From JASBSR01 sp963847575 (GTDB lineage Bacteria; Pseudomonadota; Gammaproteobacteria; SZUA-229), in the NCBI GenBank assembly GCA_963847575.1, contig CAWKAL010000068.1, positions 1 to 7,116 on the forward strand: a stretch of 7,116 nt of DNA, given 5' to 3'. This document shows positions 1 through 4,837 of the stretch, in pieces (positions within the stretch are counted from its first letter, which is position 1; every line of letters begins with the position of its first letter). A model generated the notes under the pieces. That model was given only the letters and a program-made list of their open reading frames with translations, did not search any database and had not been told where the DNA came from. Position numbers and translations under genes: made by a program.

Positions 1-77
1 TCGTCATCGGCAAGAATTACAATAGGGCGCTCTTCGTATTTTTGTGCATCATCGAAGAGTGATACAACATTAGTCAT
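1..77 (-). CDS. N-terminal fragment of a possible response-regulator (REC) protein
   Basis: Only the first 25 codons and two bases are inside the window; the gene runs off the left edge. It starts at ATG (77-75), preceded by GGAG nine bases upstream, a good ribosome binding site. The peptide begins MTNVVSLFDDAQKYEERP and continues IVILADD, with a final partial codon GA that must encode E or D. A hydrophobic strand followed by an acidic DDE/DDD triplet is the usual beginning of a receiver domain, where these acidic residues bind magnesium near the phospho-accepting aspartate. The phosphorylation site itself is not visible, so the family is inferred from this short motif alone. Other nucleotide- or metal-binding folds can begin in a similar way. 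The gene is read in the same direction as pepN, 176 bp downstream of it. Confidence 0.5.
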   Translation of the reverse strand, partial: MTNVVSLFDDAQKYEERPIVILADD

Positions 78-157
78 GAACTACAGCTCCGGATCAGGCG
101 TTGCCGTCCCGTGGCCCGCGTTAGCATTACAATCGAGTGTAGTCTCTGCTCATCATA

Positions 158-176
158 ACTGCATTCAAAATGCAGT
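158..176. promoter_or_regulatory. Small perfect palindrome in the gap after pepN
   Basis: ACTGCATT and AATGCAGT form a perfect 8-bp inverted repeat around a 3-base centre, in the 176-bp gap between pepN and the leftward partial gene. It is not followed by a clear T-run on the minus strand, so it is a poor terminator for pepN. It could be an operator for the downstream gene or a transcript-end hairpin. I saw no convincing -35/-10 pair in the gap. Confidence 0.3.
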
Positions 177-253
177 AATTATCGTTATTATTTTTGTAAA
201 TCCAGTGTCACCTGCTTTTAGATATCAAGCACATACTGACATGGACGATTGTA

Positions 254-2893
254 TCACTGGTCCAGGCTTTTAGTCACCAGCTCGAATACATCACTCGACA
301 GCCCCGGCAGCGATTTCAATCGCTCAAGCTCACCGCGCATGGCCGATCGCCTGGTATCATCATAACGCTTCCAGCGGGTTAACGGGATTGAAAGCCTTGC
401 CGCAATCTGAGGATTAATCTGACCCAGTTTCTCCACATATTCACCCAGCAGGCGGTAGCCTTCGCCGTCCGCAGTATGAAATCTGACCGGGTTCATCGAA
501 CAGAAGGCACCCAGCAATGACCTGACACGGTTGGGATTGGTCAGGTCAAAGTCCGCGTGCCCAAACAGGGCTTTAACCCGCGCCAGCGTATCGACGCCCG
601 GCGCGGTCGCCTGGATGGTGAACCATTTATCCATCACCAGCTGATCGTGTTTCCACTGCGTGTAAAAATCATCAATTACGTCCGACGCAACTGCTGCGTC
701 ATGGTGCACAAGTACCCTGAATGCAGCCAGCTGGTCAGTCATATTGCTCGCCGTTTTATACTGTTGCAGGGCGATGTGTTCACGCTCAGGATTTGATGAA
801 TACATCAGGTATGACAAGGCCAGGTTCTTCAAAAACCGGCGACCCATGGATGCTGGCGAAAGATCAAAGCGCTCACTGTGATTGGCCTGGTACACTGCCA
901 GCCACTCGTCCCGCAGGGCATCCCCTAGTTGCTGCTGGATTAACTCGCGCGCCTGGTGAATACCATCCACATCGATGACCGGCATGGACTCGGCAACATA
1001 GGCGTGCGATGGCAGGGCCAGTGCACGCGCTGCCAGCGCTTTATCAATATCCTTATCGCCGAGCGTCTTTCGACATGCCTCGATATATGCCTCAGACAAT
1101 GCCCACTTCGCGCCCTGCTTCTGCGACTCAATCTGCCTGCGAATAATCCGCACACCAAGTTGCTGCCCTGCTTCCCAGCGATTGAATTCATCACTGTCGT
1201 GGCCCATACAAAATGCGAGTTCTTCATCATCACGTTCAAAATCAAGTTTGACTGGCGCAGTAAAACCACGCAGCAGTGATAACACTGGTTTTTGACCGAC
1301 CTGTTTGAACTCAAACTGCTTGCTCGGCGCATCAAGTTGCAGCAAATAATTCAGCCCGATTTTCCGGGCGTTCTCGACTACCACGTCCATATCGTTTCCA
1401 TGCCTGTCAATCAGCCCGGCCAGAACCGGTATCAGGAACGCCTGTTTGCTTTCCTGCCCGGGGGTATCAGGCGTTGTCTGGGACAGGGTTAAGCTATATG
1501 TCTGGCTTGCCTCGTCATAGGCTTCATCAACTTTCACGGTCGGGGTCCCCGCCTGCTTATACCAGCGTCTGAACTGCTGCAGCTCAACGGCATTGGCATC
1601 TTCCATCGCAGCAACAAATTCCTCTGTGGTCACGGCACAGCCATCATGTCGTGAAAAATACAGGTCCATGCCTTTACGAAAGCCTTCACTGCCTAGCAGG
1701 GTGTGAATCATGCGTATCACTTCTGCACCCTTGTTATAAACCGTTACCGTGTAGAAATTATTGATCTCTATATATGAGTCCGGCTGTATCGGGTGCGCCA
1801 TCGGCCCGGCATCTTCGGCAAACTGTGCTGTGCGCAGAATATTGACATCATCGATACGCTTGGGCGTGGCAGCATTCATGTCTGCGGTGAACTGCTGGTC
1901 ACGAAAAACAGTCAGCCCTTCTTTGAGCGTGAGCTGAAACCAGTCGCGGCAGGTGACACGATTGCCACTCCAGTTATGAAAATATTCGTGCGCGATGACA
2001 GCTTCGATATTGATAAAGTCAGCATCGGTAGCCGTGTCCTGTTTGGCGAGTACGAATTTCGAATTGAAAACATTCAACCCCTTGTTTTCCATCGCGCCCA
2101 TATTGAAATCATCGACTGCAACGATATTATAAATATCGAGGTCGTATTCACGCCCGTAGGTTTCTTCATCCCAGCGCATGGACTTTTTCAGCGATGTCAT
2201 TGCATGGTCACACTGGTCGATATTGTGCGGCTGCACATAGATACGCAGCTGCACCTTGTGGCCACTCATGGTTGTAAACGTGTCTTCGATATAAGACAGG
2301 TCACCAGCGACCAGCGCAAACAAATAGCAGGGTTTTTTAAACGGGTCATCCCATTTCGCCCAGTGGCGACCATCTGCATACTCACCGGAGTCCACGGCAT
2401 TGCCGTTTGATAAAAGCACCGGATATTTATCGCGCGCAGCAATAATCGTGGTAGTAAATTTCGCCATCACATCTGGACGATCCAGGTAATACGTGATCTT
2501 GCGAAACCCTTCTGCTTCGCATTGCGTACAATAATTTCCGCTTGATTTAAACAGGCCTTCGAGTGAAGTATTTTCCTGTGGTTTGATGAAGGTTTCGATA
2601 CTCAGCTGGCAACGATCAGGTAGTGTAAACACGCAGAGGTGGGTATCGGTAAGCCTGAAATCGTCTGCGCTCAGCACCGCACCGTCAAGATGCACACTGC
2701 CGAGTTCGAGTTGCTCACCATTCAGTTCGAGTGGATGCTCGCCGTCAATCGCCGCGTTTCTGACCAGCGTCAAAACTGAGACAACGCGAGTGACGTCTTC
2801 ATTGAGTTCGAACTGCAGATCGACCTGCTCTATCCACCAGGCAGGCTGGGCGTAATCTTCCAGTTTGATAAGACTGGGTGCGGCTTCTTTCAT
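254..2893 (-). CDS. pepN: Aminopeptidase N (peptidase family M1, alanyl aminopeptidase)
   Basis: This is a complete 879-residue zinc metallopeptidase, close to the ~870 residues of E. coli PepN and similar to it over its whole length. PepN is a cytosolic enzyme that removes N-terminal residues from peptides in the last steps of protein turnover. The exopeptidase GAMEN motif is at residues 266-270. The zinc site is HEYFH at 302-306 (H302, E303, H306) with the third ligand E325 in LKEGLTVF. Y386 matches the transition-state tyrosine (E. coli Y381). The order is an N-terminal beta domain, the catalytic domain at roughly 200-450, then a beta domain and a helical C-terminal domain containing MTDQLAA and NPNRVRSLLGAF. 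The ATG start gives an N-terminus that aligns with E. coli; its ribosome binding site is weak (AGAG). No terminator is obvious after the stop. The gene stands alone, separated from tRNA-Pro by the repeat array. Nothing suggests inactivation. Confidence 0.98.
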   Translation of the reverse strand: MKEAAPSLIKLEDYAQPAWWIEQVDLQFELNEDVTRVVSVLTLVRNAAIDGEHPLELNGEQLELGSVHLDGAVLSADDFRLTDTHLCVFTLPDRCQLSIETFIKPQENTSLEGLFKSSGNYCTQCEAEGFRKITYYLDRPDVMAKFTTTIIAARDKYPVLLSNGNAVDSGEYADGRHWAKWDDPFKKPCYLFALVAGDLSYIEDTFTTMSGHKVQLRIYVQPHNIDQCDHAMTSLKKSMRWDEETYGREYDLDIYNIVAVDDFNMGAMENKGLNVFNSKFVLAKQDTATDADFINIEAVIAHEYFHNWSGNRVTCRDWFQLTLKEGLTVFRDQQFTADMNAATPKRIDDVNILRTAQFAEDAGPMAHPIQPDSYIEINNFYTVTVYNKGAEVIRMIHTLLGSEGFRKGMDLYFSRHDGCAVTTEEFVAAMEDANAVELQQFRRWYKQAGTPTVKVDEAYDEASQTYSLTLSQTTPDTPGQESKQAFLIPVLAGLIDRHGNDMDVVVENARKIGLNYLLQLDAPSKQFEFKQVGQKPVLSLLRGFTAPVKLDFERDDEELAFCMGHDSDEFNRWEAGQQLGVRIIRRQIESQKQGAKWALSEAYIEACRKTLGDKDIDKALAARALALPSHAYVAESMPVIDVDGIHQARELIQQQLGDALRDEWLAVYQANHSERFDLSPASMGRRFLKNLALSYLMYSSNPEREHIALQQYKTASNMTDQLAAFRVLVHHDAAVASDVIDDFYTQWKHDQLVMDKWFTIQATAPGVDTLARVKALFGHADFDLTNPNRVRSLLGAFCSMNPVRFHTADGEGYRLLGEYVEKLGQINPQIAARLSIPLTRWKRYDDTRRSAMRGELERLKSLPGLSSDVFELVTKSLDQ

Positions 2894-2908
2894 GATATCT
2901 CTACGGTT

Positions 2909-2947
2909 TGTATAGAACCGCTAGGATACATAAAAATAAGCTAGGAT
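2909..2947 (-). promoter_or_regulatory. Candidate pepN control region with an 8-bp direct repeat
   Basis: GCTAGGAT occurs at 2920-2927 and again at 2940-2947, exactly 20 bp (about two helical turns) apart, in the 87 bp between the repeat array and the pepN start. On the minus strand a possible -10 (TATACA, 2909-2914) lies just downstream, but I see no good -35 at 16-18 bp. Two same-face direct repeats next to a -10 would suit an activator or repressor. The regulator is unknown and the promoter assignment is tentative. Confidence 0.3.
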
Positions 2948-3072
2948 GGATGGTTTGTGAGTAGAGAATTGATATGGCAGCCGTAAAAAGTAGCCCTGCC
3001 ATTTTTCATGAACCGGCACGCAGCCTTCAAAACAGGGTGCTGAAGAACAGATCTTCCCAACCAGCCAGACAT

Positions 3073-3100
3073 AAAAAAGCCCCTGAAATGCGGGGCTTTT
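3073..3100 (-). terminator. Intrinsic terminator in unit 1
   Basis: On the minus strand AAAAGCCCC and GGGGCTTTT pair around an 8-base loop and end in six T. The + strand has four T after GGGGC, so the hairpin may also work in the other direction. It would stop transcripts of the array before pepN. Confidence 0.75.
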
Positions 3101-3125
3101 AACTGGGCACATACGACAGGATTTA

Positions 3126-3147
3126 CGCAATACATCCATGTATTGCG
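3126..3147 (-). other. GGA-loop hairpin, CsrA/RsmA-like site (unit 1; copies in units 2-4)
   Basis: CGCAATACAT and its complement form a perfect 10-bp stem around two bases. In minus-strand RNA the centre reads AUACAUGGAUGU. The SELEX consensus for CsrA, RUACARGGAUGU, is matched at 11 of 12 positions; the mismatch is U in place of R. The GGA sits at the hairpin tip and ACA/UGU in the stem, as in known sites. Copies are at 3410-3431, 3694-3715 and 3887-3908. The stem is directly visible; CsrA binding is inference. Confidence 0.4.
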
Positions 3148-3202
3148 CCCTTCGGGCAGCCTGCGTGACTACAGAACGCAATTTTAGATCGCACAGCGAT
3201 TC

Positions 3203-3231
3203 AATACAGATTTCCTGCCAGGGTATGACAA
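3203..3231 (-). promoter_or_regulatory. Candidate internal promoter of long repeat unit 1
   Basis: On the minus strand TTGTCA (3226-3231, 5 of 6 to the sigma-70 -35) and TGTATT (3203-3208, 4 of 6 to the -10) are separated by exactly 17 bp. A transcript starting near 3196 would include the GGA-loop hairpin and end at the unit 1 terminator, about 120 nt later. The elements lie in the segment unique to long units. This is a weak call from consensus matching only. Confidence 0.3.
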
Positions 3232-3356
3232 TGCGGCCATACCACAGCGTTCTACATCGCCACCGTTAAAAATGGCTTCCTGCCATTTTTCATGAACCGG
3301 CACGCAGCCTTCAAAACAGGGTGCTGAAGAACAGATCTTCCCAACCAGCCAGACAT

Positions 3357-3384
3357 AAAAAAGCCCCTGAAATGCGGGGCTTTT
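3357..3384 (-). terminator. Intrinsic terminator in unit 2
   Basis: This is the same hairpin as in unit 1: GCCCC/GGGGC flanked by A and T runs, six T on the minus strand and four T on the plus strand. Confidence 0.75.
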
Positions 3385-3486
3385 AACTGGGCACATACGA
3401 CAGGATTTACGCAATACATCCATGTATTGCGCCCTTCGGGCAGCCTGCGTGACTACAGAACGCAATTTTAGATCGCACAGCGATTC

Positions 3487-3515
3487 AATACAGATTTCCT
3501 GCCAGGGTATGACAA
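3487..3515 (-). promoter_or_regulatory. Candidate internal promoter of long repeat unit 2
   Basis: This is an exact copy of the unit 1 candidate: TTGTCA, 17 bp, TGTATT on the minus strand. It would drive a transcript of about 120 nt ending at the unit 2 terminator (3357-3384). Because the two units are recent duplicates, its presence is not independent support. Confidence 0.3.
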
Positions 3516-3546
3516 TGCGGCCATACCACAGCGTTCTACATCGCCA

Positions 3547-3739
3547 CCGTTAAAAATGGCTTCCTGCCATTATTCATGAACCGGTACGCACCCTCAAAAA
3601 CAGGGTGCTAAAGAACAGATCTTCCCAACCAGCCAGACATAAAAAAGCCCCTGAAATGCGGGGCTTTTAGCTGTTTACTGACGACAGGATTTACAAAATA
3701 CATCCATGTATTTTGCCCTGCGGGCCGGCTATAAAACAG
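3547..3739 (-). repeat. Repeat unit 3 (short class)
   Basis: This is a 193-bp short-class unit with a few private substitutions, such as TATTC in place of TTTTC in the right arm of the first hairpin (3552-3574). GCACCCT/AGGGTGC is a perfect 7-bp pairing apart from one base change next to it. The terminator is at 3641-3668 and the tRNA-like segment is 13 bases (3680-3692). The GGA-loop hairpin at 3694-3715 has a perfect 10-bp stem. A further CGGCT/AGCCG hairpin sits at 3726-3742. Confidence 0.9.
3641..3668 (-). terminator. Intrinsic terminator in unit 3
   Basis: An identical hairpin to the other units is kept although flanking bases have changed, so the terminator core is the most conserved part of the array. 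Confidence 0.75.
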
Positions 3740-3932
3740 CCGTTAAAAATGGCTTCCTGCCATTTTTCATGAACCGGCACGCACCCTCAAAAACAGGGTG
3801 CTGAAGAACAGATCTTCCCGACCAGCCAGACATAAAAAAGCCCCTGAAATGCGGGGCTTTTAGCTGTTTACTGACGACAGGATTTACAAAATACATCCAT
3901 GTATTTCGCCCTGCGGGCCGGCTATAAAACAG
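3740..3932 (-). repeat. Repeat unit 4 (short class)
   Basis: This 193-bp unit is nearly identical to unit 3. The hairpin AAAAATGGC/GCCATTTTT is at 3745-3767, the terminator at 3834-3861 and the tRNA-like segment at 3873-3885. The GGA-loop hairpin at 3887-3908 has one A-C mismatch from a T-to-C change. It shares CCCGACCAGCC with unit 5, where units 1-3 have CCCAACCAGCC, so units 4 and 5 are close relatives. Confidence 0.9.
3834..3861 (-). terminator. Intrinsic terminator in unit 4
   Basis: The core GCCCC/GGGGC stem, 8-base loop and six-T tail on the minus strand are identical to those of the other units. Confidence 0.75.
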
Positions 3933-4061
3933 CCGTTAAAAATGGCTTCCTGCCATTTTTCATGAACCGGCACGCACCCTCAAAAACAGGGTGCTGAAGA
4001 ACAGATCTTCCCGACCAGCCAGACATAAAAAAGCCCCTGAAATGCGGGGCTTTTTTATGTC
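3933..4061 (-). repeat. Repeat unit 5, joined to the tRNA-Pro gene (likely parent unit)
   Basis: This unit continues without a break into the 3' end of tRNA-Pro. Where units 1-4 have a diverged spacer between terminator and tRNA-like segment, this one has the real tRNA acceptor end and CCA. It also retains the full symmetric terminator. The AAAAATGGC hairpin is at 3938-3960 and GCACCCT/AGGGTGC lies near 3973-3993. Simple duplication of tRNA 3' end plus trailer, followed by divergence of the copies, would explain the layout. Confidence 0.85.
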
Positions 4062-4064
4062 TGG
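4019..4064 (-). terminator. tRNA-Pro terminator, 19-bp perfect inverted repeat overlapping the CCA end
   Basis: CCAGACAT + A6 + GCCCC (4019-4037) and its exact complement (4046-4064) form a 19-bp stem with an 8-base loop. The tRNA-side arm begins with the CCA of the tRNA itself, so there is no spacer between mature tRNA and terminator. On the minus strand the core GGGGC is followed by six T. Allowing a 4-base bulge, the symmetry extends further into CCCGA, the 3' strand of the acceptor stem. Confidence 0.85.
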
Positions 4065-4138
4065 TCGGGACGACAGGATTTGAACCTGCGACCACTTGAC
4101 CCCCAGTCAAGTGCGCTACCAGACTGCGCTACGTCCCG
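4062..4138 (-). tRNA. tRNA-Pro, anticodon GGG
   Basis: This is a complete 77-nt cloverleaf with CCA encoded in the gene. The acceptor stem CGGGACG pairs with CGTCCCG. The D stem is GCGC/GCGC with loop AGTCTGGTA. The anticodon stem CTTGA/TCAAG holds the loop CTGGGGG, giving anticodon GGG with G37. The T stem GCAGG/CCTGT (one G-T pair) holds the loop TTCAAAT. The discriminator base is A73. A C1-G72 first pair is unusual among tRNAs but typical of bacterial tRNA-Pro. It decodes CCC (and CCU by wobble). It lies 59 bp after the MerR-type gene, a placement known from gammaproteobacteria such as Pseudomonas. Its 3' end is the source of the repeat array that follows. Confidence 0.97.
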
Positions 4139-4147
4139 AGGGGCGCA

Positions 4148-4176
4148 AGAATACACTATCAGTCAGGGTTTAGAAA
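4148..4176 (-). promoter_or_regulatory. Probable tRNA-Pro promoter with GC-rich discriminator
   Basis: On the minus strand TATTCT (4148-4153) is a fair -10, with TTTCTA (4171-4176) 17 bp upstream as a weak -35. The bases between -10 and the likely start, TGCGCCCC, form a GC-rich discriminator like those of promoters repressed by ppGpp/DksA in the stringent response. The leader before the tRNA would be only two or three bases. Transcription could also reach the tRNA from the pheT-ihfA-merR operon. Confidence 0.45.
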
Positions 4177-4189
4177 GCCGAAGCCCGGC
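4172..4189 (-). terminator. Weak hairpin after the MerR-type gene
   Basis: GCCG/CGGC pair around a 5-base loop, followed by TTTCT on the minus strand, nine bases after the stop codon. The stem is short and the T-run is broken, so it would be at best a partial terminator. It overlaps the possible -35 of the tRNA promoter. Confidence 0.25.
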
Positions 4190-4197
4190 GTACAGGG

Positions 4198-4554
4198 TCA
4201 GCTTTTGAGAATGGCGAGTAAATCTTCCAGCTCATTGCGCATCTGGCGAATGATCTGCTGGCTCTGGTTATTGTCGACGGTGGCGTCTTCGCCGGTAAGC
4301 TTGAGACGGGCACCACCAATGGTATAGCCCTGGTCGTACAGCAGGCTTCGGATCTGGCGGATAAGAATAACGTCGTGACGCTGGTAATAACGGCGATTAC
4401 CGCGGCGTTTTACCGGCTTGAGCTGGGAAAACTCCTGCTCCCAGTAACGTAATACGTGCGATTTGACTCCACACAGCTCGCTGACTTCACCGATTGTGAA
4501 ATAGCGTTTGCCGGGGATAACCGGAAGTTCGTTATTATTGCTGGCTTCCAGCAT
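4198..4554 (-). CDS. Small MerR-family transcriptional regulator downstream of ihfA
   Basis: This 118-residue DNA-binding protein has a MerR-type winged helix. The helix-turn-helix is at residues 20-37 (TIGEVSELCGVKSHVLRYWE) and the wing at 50-62, rich in arginine (RRGNRRYYQRHDV). A second recognition region with a YTIGGARLKL segment follows at 77-86. The C-terminus (97-117) is a short amphipathic helix, probably for dimerisation. There is no effector domain and no metal-binding cysteine pair (only C28), so it is unlikely to be a metal or drug sensor. The ATG overlaps the last 20 bp of ihfA in another frame, with AGAGG close upstream, so translation is probably coupled to ihfA. A MerR-like gene at this place is conserved in gammaproteobacteria, but I know of no settled function or target. 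Confidence 0.93.
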   Translation of the reverse strand: MLEASNNNELPVIPGKRYFTIGEVSELCGVKSHVLRYWEQEFSQLKPVKRRGNRRYYQRHDVILIRQIRSLLYDQGYTIGGARLKLTGEDATVDNNQSQQIIRQMRNELEDLLAILKS

Positions 4555-4834
4555 ATGCCTCTACTCGTTGCTTCAATTTCTGGCCCGGCCTGAAGGTCAC
4601 AACACGGCGCGCAGATATCGGGATTTCTTCACCTGTCTTGGGATTACGACCCGGACGCTCTGTTTTGTCTCGCAAAACAAAGTTGCCAAACCCGGATAGT
4701 TTTACGTGGTAAGCATCTCCCAGCGCACTCCGGACTTCTTCGAAAAACAGCTCAACCAGTTCTTTGGCTTCGCGTTTGTTCAGGCCCAGTTCTTCGTACA
4801 AGCTTTCTGCCATGTCGGCTTTTGTCAGTGCCAT
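4535..4834 (-). CDS. ihfA: Integration host factor subunit alpha
   Basis: This is a 99-residue DNA-bending protein, the same size as E. coli IhfA. It forms a heterodimer with IhfB, binds specific sites in the minor groove and bends DNA sharply, acting in nucleoid structure, recombination, replication and sigma-54 promoters. The N-terminal helices (1-40, with AKELVELFFEEV) form the dimer core. VKLSGFGNF (44-52) leads into the beta arm RPGRNPKTGEE (60-70), whose P65 intercalates between base pairs. The arm ends in ARRVVTFRPGQKLK. The sequence favours the alpha over the beta subunit and over HU. The start is ATG, with GGGAG six bases upstream, three bases after the pheT stop, as in the known pheST-ihfA operons. 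In E. coli this operon is attenuated by phenylalanine upstream of pheS and ihfA is autoregulated; neither control site is visible here. Confidence 0.98.
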   Translation of the reverse strand: MALTKADMAESLYEELGLNKREAKELVELFFEEVRSALGDAYHVKLSGFGNFVLRDKTERPGRNPKTGEEIPISARRVVTFRPGQKLKQRVEAYAGSQQ

Positions 4835-4837
4835 TTC

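Larger units (their letters stand above)
2981..3262 (-). repeat. Repeat unit 1 (long class, farthest from tRNA)
   Basis: This is a long-class unit. From 2995 to 3287 it reads identically to 3279-3571, a 293-base match by eye, so it is a recent copy of unit 2. Its left edge is degraded: the AAAAATGGC hairpin has become AAAAAGTAGC, and two bases are missing relative to unit 2. The tRNA-like segment is at 3113-3124, the terminator at 3073-3100 and the GGA-loop hairpin at 3126-3147. Confidence 0.9.
3263..3546 (-). repeat. Repeat unit 2 (long class)
   Basis: This 284-bp long-class unit differs from the short class by an extra segment of about 90 bp (around 3434-3546), which has its own inverted repeats. 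The AAAAATGGC/GCCATTTTT hairpin is at 3268-3290, the terminator at 3357-3384, the tRNA-like segment at 3397-3408 and the GGA-loop hairpin at 3410-3431. Confidence 0.9.
2981..4064 (-). repeat. Tandem array of tRNA-Pro-derived repeats (five units)
   Basis: This stretch without a convincing gene holds five consecutive units between pepN and the tRNA-Pro gene. Unit starts (CCGT, + strand) are near 2981, 3263, 3547, 3740 and 3933, so spacings are 282, 284, 193 and 193 bp. On the minus strand units 1-4 contain, in order, a hairpin-rich segment, a 12-13 base copy of the tRNA 3' region (AAATCCTGTCGT), and the GCCCC/GGGGC intrinsic terminator that also ends tRNA-Pro. All five then carry TCTGGCTGG, hairpin arms GCACCCT/AGGGTGC (one mismatch in units 1-2) and AAAAATGGC/GCCATTTTT. 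Unit 5 is fused to the real tRNA, which suggests it is the parent. The closest known architecture is the rtT repeat array of the E. coli tyrT operon; I infer analogy, not homology. No transposase, integrase or target-site duplication is visible. Confidence 0.9.

Noticed and set aside
76..273. 65-codon frame on the plus strand in the gap after pepN
   Set aside because: It overlaps the start of the leftward gene and the end of pepN, has low-complexity composition and no ribosome binding site.
1793..2410. 205-codon frame on the plus strand opposite pepN, and a 180-codon one (6155-6697) opposite pheT
   Set aside because: Both lie entirely antisense to well-conserved genes and have no recognisable domains; they are frame shadows.
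2921..3465. Two similar open frames (86 and 93 codons, 2921-3181 and 3184-3465, minus strand) inside the long repeat units
   Set aside because: Their shared protein sequence simply reflects the identical DNA of units 1 and 2. They need a TTG start, run through the tRNA-like segment and the terminator hairpin, and are not kept in units 3-5. They recall the tpr frame of the E. coli rtT repeats, but nothing shows translation.
2981..3546. Insertion sequence or MITE pair
   Set aside because: Units are head-to-tail and contiguous, without terminal inverted repeats or target-site duplications at the unit borders.
2981..4064. CRISPR array
   Set aside because: The units are far too long, they have no unique spacers between short repeats, and no cas genes are visible.
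3680..4081. Prophage or genomic-island attachment sites (repeated tRNA 3' end)
   Set aside because: Repeated tRNA 3' ends can mark integrations, but the copies are only 12-13 bases, lie 193-284 bp apart with no cargo between them, and no integrase is present. Tandem duplication explains them better.
3922..4110. 62-codon frame starting within the tRNA anticodon arm
   Set aside because: It is a translation of the tRNA 3' half, terminator and unit 5, begins with TTG and has no ribosome binding site.
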